Origin: Candidatus Blochmanniella pennsylvanica str. BPEN
Lineage (GTDB): Bacteria; Pseudomonadota; Gammaproteobacteria; Enterobacterales; Enterobacteriaceae
Direction of reading: 5' to 3'
NCBI RefSeq assembly: GCF_000011745.1
Contig: NC_007292.1
Location: 186,001 to 250,000 of the forward strand
Length of the DNA stretch: 64,000 nucleotides
Position 1 is the first letter of the stretch, and every line of letters begins with the position of its first letter. Shown here piece by piece: positions 9,617 to 22,743 of this stretch. The position numbers and the translations under genes are program-made. A model generated the notes under the pieces. The model saw nothing but the letters and a program-made list of their open reading frames with translations, did no database searches and was not told the DNA's origin.

Positions 9617-10888
9617 TTACATAGATAATAGTCTTGTGTCAGCAATTATTTTATTAATGAGCGTCATAAATCGAGCACCATCAGCTCCGTCAATAACACG
9701 ATGATCATATGATAATGACAAAGGTAGCATTAAACGCGGAGTAAATTTTTTTCCGGTCCACACTGGTTTTATAAAAGATTTAGAAATGCCTAAAATAGCT
9801 ACTTCTGGAACATTAACAATTGGAGTAAAAGCTGTACCTCCTATACCCCCCAAATTGGATATAGTAAAACTTCCTCCTTGCATATTAGCAGGAGTCAATT
9901 GATTCCCAGTACGAGCTTTCTTTGAAAGCTCTTCTAACTCTTGTGATAATAAAATAATACCTTTCCTGTTTACATCATGGAGAACAGGCACTAATAAACC
10001 TTTAGGAGTATCCACTGCTATGCCAATATTAATATATTTTTTTAAAATTAGTGTTTCGCCGTCTTGAGATAAAGAACTATTGAATCGTGGCAACTCTTCT
10101 AATGCTTTTGCAACTGCTTTCATAACAAAAACTAAAAGTGTAATTTTGCAATTTATTTTTTTCTTTTCAATGTCAATGTTTTGTTGTTTTCTGAAACTTT
10201 CTAAATCGGTAATATCAGCTTCATCAAATTGCGTTACATGCGGCAGCATAATCCAATTTCTTTGTAAATTTGCACCAGAAGTTTTTTGTATTTTGCTTAG
10301 CATTACGGTTGTAATATCGCCAAATTTACTGAAGTCTATCTTTGGCCAAGATAATATGGGTAGTAATTGATCAGATTGCATGGATGACATACAGTTTGTA
10401 TAATACATTGAGATATTTTTTATATAATTTTGAATATCTTCTTTTAAAATACGTCCCTTACGGCCACTACCTTTTATTTTTGACAAATCTATTCCAAATG
10501 TACGAGCCATATGACGTACTAACGGTGTAGCATGTATCGCAGCATCATGGTGTATATCGTTACATATCGCTCCTTTTCTTGTATCATTGTTTGTTACAAT
10601 ATAAGGAGAAGGAACAACATTTTTTTTATCGTTAATAGTAAAAGCATTAGTATGATTTCGCACATCAAGTAGTAAAATCAAAGATCCTGTATGTACTTTA
10701 TCTCCAACATGGACATAAATTTTAGTAACAATACCAGAACAGGAAGATGGTATTTCCATAGATGATTTATCACCTTCAATTATAATAAGTGGCTGATTAG
10801 CATTGATATTATCTCCTATTTTTACCATTATTTCTGTAACTTCTAATTCATCCTCTCCAATATTTGGTATATTAATTTCAATTGTCAT
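9617..10888 (-). CDS. aceF: Pyruvate dehydrogenase E2, dihydrolipoyl acetyltransferase
   Basis: Core of the pyruvate dehydrogenase complex; it transfers acetyl groups from lipoamide to CoA. It contains one N-terminal lipoyl domain (residues 1-77, lipoyl lysine Lys41 in EGDKSSME), a linker, a peripheral subunit-binding domain (about 113-150) and the catalytic domain ending in DHRVIDG with catalytic His396. E. coli E2 is about 630 residues with three lipoyl domains, so this 423-residue form has lost two. It starts 11 bases after the aceE stop, so the two are co-transcribed. Confidence 0.97.
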   Translation of the reverse strand: MTIEINIPNIGEDELEVTEIMVKIGDNINANQPLIIIEGDKSSMEIPSSCSGIVTKIYVHVGDKVHTGSLILLLDVRNHTNAFTINDKKNVVPSPYIVTNNDTRKGAICNDIHHDAAIHATPLVRHMARTFGIDLSKIKGSGRKGRILKEDIQNYIKNISMYYTNCMSSMQSDQLLPILSWPKIDFSKFGDITTVMLSKIQKTSGANLQRNWIMLPHVTQFDEADITDLESFRKQQNIDIEKKKINCKITLLVFVMKAVAKALEELPRFNSSLSQDGETLILKKYINIGIAVDTPKGLLVPVLHDVNRKGIILLSQELEELSKKARTGNQLTPANMQGGSFTISNLGGIGGTAFTPIVNVPEVAILGISKSFIKPVWTGKKFTPRLMLPLSLSYDHRVIDGADGARFMTLINKIIADTRLLSM

Positions 10889-10899
10889 CGTATTACCTC

Positions 10900-13566
10900 T
10901 TATATTAGGCGTGGATTAATTTTTTCAGGGTCAATATCAAATATTTTGATAGCGTTTAGAACAACATCAGCGTGAATATGGCCTTTTTTTACTAATTGGG
11001 CTAGTGCGGCTGTAACCACATAACCTGTATTTACTTCAAAATGATGTCGTAAATTTTTTCGACTGTCGGATCGACCAAATCCATCCGTGCCTAATACAAA
11101 AAAATGATGACCTGGAATAAAACATCTAATTTGTTCTGCAAACAATTTCATATAATCAGTAGCAGCTATAGTGGGAAAATCATTCAATACGGTAGTAATG
11201 TACGGTATTTTGGGTATATCCATGGGATGTAACATGTTCCAGCGTTCGCAGTCTTGCCCATTCCTTGCTAATTCAGTAAAAGAGGTAACACTATATACAT
11301 CAGAACTTACGTTATATTCTTGAGATAAGATTTTAGCCGCTTCACGAACAAGACGTAAAATAGCACCAGATCCCATCAATTGAATTTTTCCATTTTTTCC
11401 CGATAAAGATTCTAACTTATAAATTCCTTTTTTAATACCTTCTTCAACTCCTATCGGCATGGCTGGCATATGATATTTTTCATTTAATGTAGTTATGTAA
11501 TAATATACATTTTCTGGATTACTTCCATACATACGCATGAGGCCATCTTGTATAATAACAGCAATTTCATATGCATATGCTGGATCATAAGAAATACAAT
11601 TAGGAATTGTTAATGACTGAATGTGGCTGTGACCATCAGCATGTTGCAATCCTTCGCCATTTAAAGTAGTTCGACCAGATGTTCCTCCGATCAAAAATCC
11701 TCGAGCTTGTTGATCAGCAGCAGCCCAAAAAAAATCTCCGATTCTTTGAAAACCAAACATTGAATAATATACATAAAATGGTATCATGGGGAAGTCGTTA
11801 GTACTGTATGAGGTAGCGGCTGCTAACCACGACGCTGCTGCGCCCAATTCGCTGATACCTTCTTGTAAAATCTGACCTTGTTTATCTTCACGATAATATG
11901 CAAGTAAATCATGATCTTGAGGAGTGTATTGTTGCCCCATGGAGTTATAAATACCGATTTGACGAAATAGCCCTTCCATCCCGAAGGTTCGGCCCTCATC
12001 AGCAATTATGGGTACTAGTCTATTTTTAATTGGGGTGTATTTTAGTAATATATTTAGAACACGTATAAATGCGAGAGTAGTAGAAATATCTTTATTTTGT
12101 TGTATTAGCAAAGGATAAAAATGTTCTAATGTTGGTAGTTCTAGAGAATTAGTAGTATGTTCTAACCTATTTGGAATATATCCAAGTAATGTTTTACGTC
12201 GCTCATGTAAGTATATGTGTTCTTGAGAGCCTTCTTTAAATTTTAAATAAGGTAAAGATTCAATTTGGTCATCTTTGACGAGATTTAAATTAAATCTATC
12301 CCTAAAATAACGTATCTCTTTTATGTTAATTTTTTTTATTTGATGCGCAACGTTCATTCCTTCTGCGCTAGAACCCATACCATAACCTTTAACAGTATGC
12401 GCTAGTATTACAACAGGTTTTCCAGAACTATTTTTAGCTCTTTCTAAAGCAGCAAATACTTTTTTAGGATCATGTCCACCGCGATCTAATGCCCAAATTT
12501 CAGAGTCGCTCATATCGTCTACCAACGCGCTAGTTTCTGGATATTTACCAAAAAAGTGTTTACGTACATAAGCCCCATTTTTAGATTTAAACGTTTGATA
12601 GTCTCCATCAACAGTTTCATTCATAAGTTGAATTAGCTTGCCACTAGTATCCTTGTGTAGCAATGCATCCCATTTACTTCCCCAAATAACTTTAATCACT
12701 TCCCACCCTGATCCTTTAAATATGTTTTCTAAGTCATTAATAATTTTTCCATTTCCTATTACTGGGCCATCTAATCGTTGTAAATTACAATTAATAATAA
12801 AAATTAAATTATCCAATTTTTCTCTAGCAGCAATATTAAGCGCTCCTTTAGATTCAGGTTCATCCATCTCTCCGTCTCCTAAAAAAGTGTATACTGTTTG
12901 TAAAGTGGTATCTTTTAGATTTCTATTATTCAAGTATTTTAAAAATTTTGCTTGATAAATTGCACTAATTGAAGAAAGACCCATAGAAACTGTAGGAAAT
13001 TGCCAAAAATCTGGCATTAATTTTGGATGAGGATATGAAGGAAGTCCTAAATTTTTTACTTCCTGGCGAAAATGATTTATTTGGTCCTCATGTAATCGTC
13101 CTTCAAGAAAAGCACGGGCATATATACCAGGTGAAATATGGCCTTGAAAATATACTAAGTCACCGCCATCGTGCTTATTACGCGCACGAAAAAAATGGTT
13201 AAAACACACTTCATATAACGTAGCGGAAGATTGGAATGAGGCAATATGACCTCCTAAATCCAAGTTTTTTTTTGATGCATGCAATACCATCATAATGGCA
13301 TTCCAACGTACAACAGCACATATGCGCTCTTCTATTTCTAGATCTCCGGGATATTCTGGTTCATCCTCAACTGGAATAGTATTTATATAATCATTTGTTA
13401 TTTCATTATTAGAAATAATAACGCCATTATTAGAGGCTTCATGTATGATTTGATTCATTAAAAATTGAGCTCGCTTAACACCTTCTCTTTGAATAACTGA
13501 AGAAATAGACTTTAACCAATCCTGTGTTTCTATGGGATCTACATCATCAGATGAACGTTCTAACAT
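10900..13566 (-). CDS. aceE: Pyruvate dehydrogenase E1 component
   Basis: Thiamine-diphosphate enzyme that decarboxylates pyruvate and acetylates the E2 lipoyl group. The 888 residues match the 887 of E. coli. The thiamine-binding motif runs from GDGEMDEPESKGA to NCNLQRLDG. The homodimeric E1 type is typical of gammaproteobacteria. An AAGGAA Shine-Dalgarno precedes the ATG. It is first in aceE-aceF-lpd; the E. coli repressor gene pdhR, normally just upstream, is missing, so pyruvate-responsive control has probably been lost. Confidence 0.98.
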   Translation of the reverse strand: MLERSSDDVDPIETQDWLKSISSVIQREGVKRAQFLMNQIIHEASNNGVIISNNEITNDYINTIPVEDEPEYPGDLEIEERICAVVRWNAIMMVLHASKKNLDLGGHIASFQSSATLYEVCFNHFFRARNKHDGGDLVYFQGHISPGIYARAFLEGRLHEDQINHFRQEVKNLGLPSYPHPKLMPDFWQFPTVSMGLSSISAIYQAKFLKYLNNRNLKDTTLQTVYTFLGDGEMDEPESKGALNIAAREKLDNLIFIINCNLQRLDGPVIGNGKIINDLENIFKGSGWEVIKVIWGSKWDALLHKDTSGKLIQLMNETVDGDYQTFKSKNGAYVRKHFFGKYPETSALVDDMSDSEIWALDRGGHDPKKVFAALERAKNSSGKPVVILAHTVKGYGMGSSAEGMNVAHQIKKINIKEIRYFRDRFNLNLVKDDQIESLPYLKFKEGSQEHIYLHERRKTLLGYIPNRLEHTTNSLELPTLEHFYPLLIQQNKDISTTLAFIRVLNILLKYTPIKNRLVPIIADEGRTFGMEGLFRQIGIYNSMGQQYTPQDHDLLAYYREDKQGQILQEGISELGAAASWLAAATSYSTNDFPMIPFYVYYSMFGFQRIGDFFWAAADQQARGFLIGGTSGRTTLNGEGLQHADGHSHIQSLTIPNCISYDPAYAYEIAVIIQDGLMRMYGSNPENVYYYITTLNEKYHMPAMPIGVEEGIKKGIYKLESLSGKNGKIQLMGSGAILRLVREAAKILSQEYNVSSDVYSVTSFTELARNGQDCERWNMLHPMDIPKIPYITTVLNDFPTIAATDYMKLFAEQIRCFIPGHHFFVLGTDGFGRSDSRKNLRHHFEVNTGYVVTAALAQLVKKGHIHADVVLNAIKIFDIDPEKINPRLI

Positions 13567-15635
13567 TGCAGCATTTCCTTAATGTATTTAAAAGTATGTT
13601 CATATTTATGTTGATTTTATAAATATTGTAATAAAATATTTACGTGCGTTTGTATATATAATGAATAAAATGATTTTAAAAAACATATTGGTGTCATTGT
13701 TTTTAACAAATTAAAATATTTGCTACGGAAAAACAATATTCAGCAATTCAATGAATGTATGATGGATCTATGACATTCTATGATCTTTTCTCTAAGAGAA
13801 ATTAATAATGAAATGAAGAATTAAAAAATAATATTCAAAAAAATATTATTTATAAATTTTTGTACCAATCCTTTATAAGATATCATTGATTAAAGTGATC
13901 GCATTAAAATGTATAAGAAATTTATTTTTTATACCAATTTATATTATACAATTTAAATTAATAATGTTATTTCATCGTAAGATAGTTTCATATATATCAT
14001 CATAAAATCGAATTATATTTCATATTTTTTATAATAATATATTAAAAATACATGTTAATTTTTTATTGTGTTTAATTGTGATGTGTATTTTATATACAGT
14101 ATCAACATTTTGATTATATATTCAAATATGACAAACAAAAATAATACTTGAATAGTTGATAACGATAAGTGAGACGGTGTTAAGACACATGGTGTATATA
14201 TTATTAACTAATCTTCAGATAGTATCACGAGTAATAATAGGATTACAATTATAATTGTATTGAATGATATCCATTATACATGCAATGAAATGCATTACAT
14301 TAAGTGTCGTATTGCATCCAATTTTGTTAATTGTGTATATGGTGGATTTTTAATTTAAATTACAATCTAAATACTAGTATGAACGCCAAGTACATTTAAG
14401 AATTTATGTATAATAAAATATGATTACAGATATATTAAGTTGATTATATGATGTTAAATATTTCTGCATTCAGAGAAATATTATATTAATAATTCCTTCT
14501 GGAATTAATGATAATAGCATTACCATTACATTACAAGAATTTCTTCTTCACATCAGAAATAATCTGTAATAATAAGATCTATGTTATCTATATACAATAT
14601 AGATATTTTTGTATCATATTCTTATTCAGTCATAATTATAAAAATTTAAAATTTCAGATATTGAAATTATTTGCTTATCAAACATCAATTTAAGAAATTT
14701 TATGTATGATCGAGTTATTTTAATTTTATTTGTATCTATTTTTTTTAGAATAAGAAAAATTCGAAAATTTTTTAAAAATACAACACCAAAACGATCTATA
14801 CTATCAGTATATCCTTAACGATGTTTTATAAATTTTTAAAAAATATATTTATTTAAGTAGATTAAGTATCAAAGAATACTCACAATTCTAGATGTTAATA
14901 GCAATAGTCACATTAATATAAACTGGAATTTTTTTAACTGCATATTATGGATATTTTGGTATATATCAAATGTTCCTTATAATCTTCTCCATAAAGAACA
15001 GCCTCATATTATTAGAAAATTGTTTGATATTTTTAATTAAAATGCTATTAGCTATCAGAATTTTGTTAGATTATATTTATAATTAAAAATTGTAAAAAAT
15101 TTTAATTGATATTAAATTTAAATAAGTGATGTAGTTTAATACTGTACTAGAGCTGATTTAATAAAAACTTAGTTATATTGCATAAAGAGAGATATCTACA
15201 TTTATAGAAACATAAGTATGAATATTGTTGTATTTTAGCAAGTTATAATTATGATAATGCTGACATTGACATTGACATTGACATTGACATTGACATTGGC
15301 ATTGATCAATATTTAAACATTTAAAACATTAATAATATATTATGGTGTTATTCCATTTTATTTATTCAATAATTAATTATTAGTTAATATAACTTGTTTG
15401 TAGGAAAATATATATATGTGGTCCACGTATTTATTTGTTTTTAATTAATTATTTAACACTAATCATAATGTTTTATTTAAACAGATAGAATTATTTATTT
15501 AAAATAAACATAAATTGTTGTAGATTTGTGTGATTCATTATGTGACCTACTATCACGTATAATCAAAGGAAAATAAATGATAACCGATTATCAATTTACC
15601 TGAGTATTGTAACGTATATCAATAATATAATTTTT
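13567..15635. other. 2-kb spacer between divergent aceE and mrcB, inversion boundary
   Basis: This is the longest spacer in the window and the second boundary of the inferred inverted block. No intact gene is supported. It contains short hairpins (for example TAATTCC/GGAATTA at 14490-14507), a 59-codon open frame of uncertain status (14861-15040) and a hexamer tandem repeat (15261-15302). It must also hold the aceE and mrcB promoters, which I cannot place confidently in such AT-rich DNA. Confidence 0.65.
15261..15302. repeat. TGACAT hexanucleotide tandem repeat
   Basis: Six perfect TGACAT copies (15261-15296) followed by one variant TGGCAT copy. It lies about 330 bases upstream of mrcB in non-coding DNA. 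Short tandem repeats of this kind vary in copy number by slippage, so it may be polymorphic between strains. Confidence 0.85.
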
Positions 15636-17972
15636 ATGAATCAATTATCATATAAGTGTCATTCTGTCATTGTGCAACGAGCTTTATTTTTTTTATACAC
15701 TGTAATGTGCTTTTTTTTCTTTATTATCGCTTTAATTATAGCGTATGGAATATTTTTAGATAAGAAGGTTCAAAGTCGTATTGATGGAAAGGTTTGGAGA
15801 TTACCTACGATTATTTATAGCCGTATGATTAATGTAGAACCTAATATGTCGTATCATAAAAATGATATAATTCATTTATTGGAAACTTTACAGTATCGTC
15901 AAGTCTCTAAAATTACTCATTCAGGAGAATTTGTTGTACATAATAATGACATTGAATTATTTCGTAGGCCTTTTAATTTTCCAAGTGGAGAAGAAGGAGA
16001 AATGCATGTATCCTTTTTTTTTAATCAAAAAAAATTACTCCGCATTTATAACCAAGACACAAAGAATAATTTTGGTTTATTTCGATTTGATCCCAAGATC
16101 ATATCTATTTTATATGCTCCTAATAAGCAACAAAGATTATTTGTACCGAGATCAGGGTTTCCAGATATATTAATAGATATGTTGTTAGCTGTTGAAGATC
16201 GTTATTTTTATCAGCATGATGGTATTCAGATATCTTCTATTGGTCGTGCTTTTTTAGCAAATGTTTTTTCTGGTCGTACTGTACAAGGAGGAAGTACTTT
16301 AACGCAACAATTAGTAAAAAATTTATTTTTAAATAATACACGATCATTGTGGCGTAAATTTAATGAAGCCTATATGGCTTTAATTTTCGATCATCGATAT
16401 AGTAAGGACCGCATTCTTGAATTATATTTGAATGAAATATATTTTGGTCAAAACGGAAATGATCAGATTCATGGATTTCCTTTAGCTAGTTTTTATTATT
16501 TTGGTCGCCCGATAAATGAATTAAGTATAGATCAACAAGCAATGTTAGTGGGGATGATAAAAGGCGCGTCTTTATATAATCCCTGGAAAAATCCACACAT
16601 AACACTGGAACGTCGCAATTTAATACTCAAATTGTTAGAACATAGAGATATTATTGATAAAAAAATGTGTGCTATTCTTAGTGCACGCCCTTTAGGAACG
16701 CAGCCAAAGGATGAAATATTAATTTTACAACCTGCTTTTACACAAATGGTAAATAAAGAAATACAAAATATTGATCGAATTAATGATTTTTCTGGAATAA
16801 AAATATTTACTACGTTAGATCCTATTTCTCAAAAAGCAGCAGAACAGGCAATGGAATTAGGCATTCATAAATTAAGACATTATTATAACGTAAAAGATTT
16901 AGAAGGGGCCATAGTTGTAGTAGATCGATTTAGTGGAAAAATACGAGCTATGGTAGGAGGGTCTGATCCCCATTTTTCTGGATTTAATCGTGCTATGCAT
17001 GCTCGTCGTTCTATAGGTTCATTAGCGAAGCCAGCAATTTATTTAGCAGCTTTAAGTCATCCTGATAAATATCACCTCAATACATGGATTGCTGATGAGC
17101 CTATTCATTTACAACAACCAAATGGAGTAATTTGGTCCCCTAAAAATTATGACCGAAAATTTCGAGGCAAAGTCACTCTTATTGATGCTTTTATTAAATC
17201 TCTCAATGTACCTACTGTTAATTTAGGTATGACAATAGGATTAGACGCTATTTCTGATGTTTTAAAAAAATTGGGCATTTCGCCTAATTTTATTTCTTCT
17301 TTTCCATCTATCCTTTTAGGATCCATTAGTTTGACACCTATAGAAGTTGCTCAGGAGTTTCAAACTATTGCTAGCGGCGGGCAATATTCTGCCTTATCAT
17401 CTGTTTGTTATATTATGAACGAAGAAGATATAGTATTATATCAAAATTTTACCAAGACAGAGCGTGTTATTTTCCCTCAAGCAGCTTATTTAACGTTATA
17501 TGCAATGCAACAAGTAGCAACACGAGGAACTTCTTGTATTTTATCTTTAAAATTTCCTTGTTCTCAATTAGCCGCAAAAACTGGAACTACTAATGATCTT
17601 CGTGATAGTTGGTTTGTTGGAATTGATGACACAGAAGTAACTGTGATTTGGATAGGACGTGACAATAACGGAAGAACTAAGTTAACAGGTACTAATGGCG
17701 CATTAACTCTATATAATTTGTATTTAGATAATAAAAATCCTACTCCTTTACATTTAGAACTACCTAGTGGTATTAAGTACATACCTATAGATAATTGTGG
17801 TAATTTTACACTACATGATAGCAAAAATAATGGTTGTCAGGTTTTGCCAGTGTGGGTGAATGATTGGCAATTATTATTTCAGTCACTTAAAGAATCAAAA
17901 ATAATCTCATATAATCAGCAACCAATAAATACTGTAGCAGAACAAGGTATTACAATACAAATGAATAGATAA
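15636..17972 (+). CDS. mrcB: Bifunctional penicillin-binding protein 1B
   Basis: Inner-membrane peptidoglycan polymerase and crosslinker. One membrane helix spans about 13-40, followed by a UB2H-like region. The glycosyltransferase domain carries EDRYFYQHDG with the catalytic Glu and GGSTLTQQLVKN. The transpeptidase domain carries the SxxK motif at Ser462-Lys465 (GSLAKP), SLN and KTGTTN. At 778 residues it is shorter than the 844 of E. coli, mostly by loss of the cytoplasmic N-terminal tail and part of the C-terminal tail. No good Shine-Dalgarno is visible. Confidence 0.97.
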   Translation: MNQLSYKCHSVIVQRALFFLYTVMCFFFFIIALIIAYGIFLDKKVQSRIDGKVWRLPTIIYSRMINVEPNMSYHKNDIIHLLETLQYRQVSKITHSGEFVVHNNDIELFRRPFNFPSGEEGEMHVSFFFNQKKLLRIYNQDTKNNFGLFRFDPKIISILYAPNKQQRLFVPRSGFPDILIDMLLAVEDRYFYQHDGIQISSIGRAFLANVFSGRTVQGGSTLTQQLVKNLFLNNTRSLWRKFNEAYMALIFDHRYSKDRILELYLNEIYFGQNGNDQIHGFPLASFYYFGRPINELSIDQQAMLVGMIKGASLYNPWKNPHITLERRNLILKLLEHRDIIDKKMCAILSARPLGTQPKDEILILQPAFTQMVNKEIQNIDRINDFSGIKIFTTLDPISQKAAEQAMELGIHKLRHYYNVKDLEGAIVVVDRFSGKIRAMVGGSDPHFSGFNRAMHARRSIGSLAKPAIYLAALSHPDKYHLNTWIADEPIHLQQPNGVIWSPKNYDRKFRGKVTLIDAFIKSLNVPTVNLGMTIGLDAISDVLKKLGISPNFISSFPSILLGSISLTPIEVAQEFQTIASGGQYSALSSVCYIMNEEDIVLYQNFTKTERVIFPQAAYLTLYAMQQVATRGTSCILSLKFPCSQLAAKTGTTNDLRDSWFVGIDDTEVTVIWIGRDNNGRTKLTGTNGALTLYNLYLDNKNPTPLHLELPSGIKYIPIDNCGNFTLHDSKNNGCQVLPVWVNDWQLLFQSLKESKIISYNQQPINTVAEQGITIQMNR

Positions 17973-18312
17973 ATAATTTTTACTATAAATGATTGTTAAT
18001 TGTTTGGAAAAACAGCAGTACGATTTATATAATAACGTCCAATGATACTTTACGTCACTTTTATTTTATTCTAAGATCGTTAATTAATAACATTATATTT
18101 AAATATTTTCTAATAAAATAAAATTTATTTATATAATATATGTCTATAAATTGTAAATAATGTCGTTGTATATAATATATATTTGGTAATTATATAAATT
18201 TTTTAATGGATTAATTTTTTATAAAGTTAAATATGCTCCAATTATGAATTGATTAATTAATTATTACAACAGGAATTACAATGTTTTTATTTGATATAAA
18301 AGGTTAATAATT
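17973..18312. other. AT-rich spacer, mrcB to erpA
   Basis: 340 bases with no gene or strong hairpin visible. In E. coli hemL and other genes separate mrcB from erpA; no remnant is recognisable. Confidence 0.6.
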
Positions 18313-18666
18313 ATGAATAATGATGCAAAATTTCCTATACAATTGACTGATTTTGCAGCCAGAAAAGTAAAGTTTTTCACTGAAAATGAAATAATTAACA
18401 GTAATTCACATTTAAAATTGCGTGTATATATTATAGGAGGAGGTTGCAGTGGGTTTCAATATAGGTTTATTTTAGATGATAAAATTTCTAGCGATGATTG
18501 TATTGTAGAAAACAATGGCGTATCTCTAGTAATAGACCCTATGAGCTTGCAATATTTATTTGGAGGTATCATAGATTATTATGAAGGATTAGAAGGGTCT
18601 CGATTTGTTGTAATCAATCCAAATGCCAAGAATACTTGTAGTTGTGGTTCTTCTTTCAGTGTATAA
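18313..18666 (+). CDS. erpA: Iron-sulfur cluster insertion protein ErpA
   Basis: A-type carrier that delivers Fe-S clusters to apoproteins, classically the isoprenoid enzymes IspG/IspH. The three cluster cysteines are present: one in GGGCSGFQ and two in the C-terminal CSCGSSF. The PNAKNTC region is conserved. Length 117 residues against 114 in E. coli. The 3' end overlaps a strong hairpin. Client proteins of this type would include the CysI sulfite reductase and IspGH. Confidence 0.96.
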   Translation: MNNDAKFPIQLTDFAARKVKFFTENEIINSNSHLKLRVYIIGGGCSGFQYRFILDDKISSDDCIVENNGVSLVIDPMSLQYLFGGIIDYYEGLEGSRFVVINPNAKNTCSCGSSFSV

Positions 18667-20776
<2,110 letters not shown>

Positions 20777-20852
20777 TACATACGAGTCAATGTTTATGAT
20801 ATTATTTTTTTGTTCGCATGAAAATCAAGATTAATTCACAAAGGAAATAAAA

Positions 20853-22151
20853 ATGCCTAAGATTTTAAATATTGTTGGACGTGAGGTTATTGATTCTCGT
20901 GGTAATCCAACAGTAGAGACCGAAGTATATATCAAAGGTGGTTCTAGATTAGCATCTGTTCCGTCTGGAGCATCTGTTGGTTCTCAAGAAGCTTTAGAGT
21001 TAAGGGATAATAATAACAATCGGTTTTTTGGAAAAGGGGTCACAAAAGCGGTCAGTTTTGTAAATGGACCCATTCATAAAGCATTAATAGGAATGGATGT
21101 AACGCAACAACGTGTTATTGATACTATTATGATTGATTTGGATGGAACCAGTAATAAATCAAAATTTGGTGCTAATGCTATCTTGAGCGTTTCTTTAGCA
21201 GTTGCAAAAGCAGCCTCGGCATTTAAAAATGTTCCATTATATCAGCATATTTCTGATTTGTATGACGCGCCAAAAAATACACTTGTTATGCCACTCCCTA
21301 TGATGAATATTATTAATGGCGGTAAGCATGCTGATAATAATTTAGATATTCAGGAATTTATGATTATCCCGATTGGAGCAAAAACCATCAAAGAAGCAAT
21401 CCAGATGGGATCTGAAATATCATATAATTTAAGAGTAATATTAAGTAATAAAGGAATATCCACGCAATTAGGTGACGAAGGTGGATATGCTCCTAATCTT
21501 AATTCTCATGCCACTGCATTAGAATTAATAAAAGAATCTATAGAACAATCTGGTTATATTTTAAAAGAAGATATTGTCCTAGCAATAGATTGTGCTGCAT
21601 CTGAATTGTTTGATACATCCACCAATAAGTATAATATAAAAAGTGAAAAAAAGTTTTTTACTTCTGAAGAATTTACTTATTATTTGTCATCATTAGCGCA
21701 AAAATACTCGATAGTTTCTATTGAAGATGGACAAAGTGAATACGATTGGGATGGATTTGCTTACCAAACCAAAGTTCTTGGTAATAAAATTCAATTAATA
21801 GGAGACGACTTGTTTGCGACTAACATAAATTTGTTACAAATGGGTATTAATCGAAATATTGCAAATTCTATTTTAATTAAATGCAATCAGATAGGATCTT
21901 TAACTGAAACACTAGAAACGATTAAAATGGCTAAAAATGCAGGTTACGGTACAATTATTTCACATCGTTCCGGAGAAACTGAAGATACAAGCATTGCTGA
22001 CATAGCCGTGGGTACCTCTGCCGGTCAAATAAAAACTGGACCTGTGCGTTGTTCTGAACGAGTAGCTAAATATAATCAACTAATTCGTATAGAAGAAATG
22101 TTAGGAAAAAAAGGAGTGTTTTATAGATTTAAAAATAAACTTATGTCATAG
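20853..22151 (+). CDS. eno: Enolase
   Basis: Glycolytic conversion of 2-phosphoglycerate to phosphoenolpyruvate, which also feeds AroF in this window. The 432 residues equal E. coli length. The N-terminal motif DSRGNPTVE, the GDEGGYAPN catalytic-loop region, the metal-ligand motif SIEDGQ and the C-terminal [10 protein letters not shown] motif are all present. An AAGGAAA Shine-Dalgarno precedes the ATG. Co-transcription with pyrG is likely. Confidence 0.98.
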
Positions 22152-22743
22152 TTGATGACTTAATTCAGCATATTAAATATATATATAAAATAGATAAAAG
22201 AATATTTTTATAGAAAAATTAAAAGATGAAGCAATTTGTATGCTTTATACGATAATAGAGCATTAGTTAAAAAGTAATTAATTTACGTATTTTTTTAATA
22301 TGAAAATATATATGTAATTATTGCTGTGAGCTCAAAAACAGTTTATATAAATATATAGACGAGTAATATAGTTAATTCTTAATGTGTCTTTTTTGTATTG
22401 TGTTATAAACTGTTTCTTGTTAATTTCAAAAAAATTGAATAATTGATTATATCGCATATATTTTATATTGCTACTATAACAACATACCTATTGAAGTATG
22501 TGCGTTTTATGTTTTGTTACAGTTTATGTTGTTTTAAAATAACAAGAAATGATTCTCAAAAAATATTTTTTAATAAGATCTAAAAAATTTTCAAATTAAA
22601 TTATTTATATACGTTAGTAATTCGTATTGCTTAATACCCAGATAAATTGGGTTACGTGGACATATCAATATTTTAAGAAGATGCACATCCTTACTAATTT
22701 GTAAGATTTGTTATTTATGCAACAGATTAAGTAGTTTAATTTA
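22152..22743. other. Spacer upstream of the cysJIH operon
   Basis: No gene is visible. The region should contain the cysJ promoter. A widely spaced inverted pair, AAACAGTTTATA and TATAAACTGTTT, lies near 22337-22420, and a small ACCCA/TGGGT hairpin is at 22637-22653. I cannot identify a CysB-binding site by eye. Confidence 0.5.

Noticed and set aside
14508-14693. 61-codon plus-strand frame
   Set aside because: No Shine-Dalgarno, no domain, biased composition typical of non-coding sequence.
15261-15302. CRISPR-like array
   Set aside because: Unit of six bases without spacers; a simple tandem repeat.
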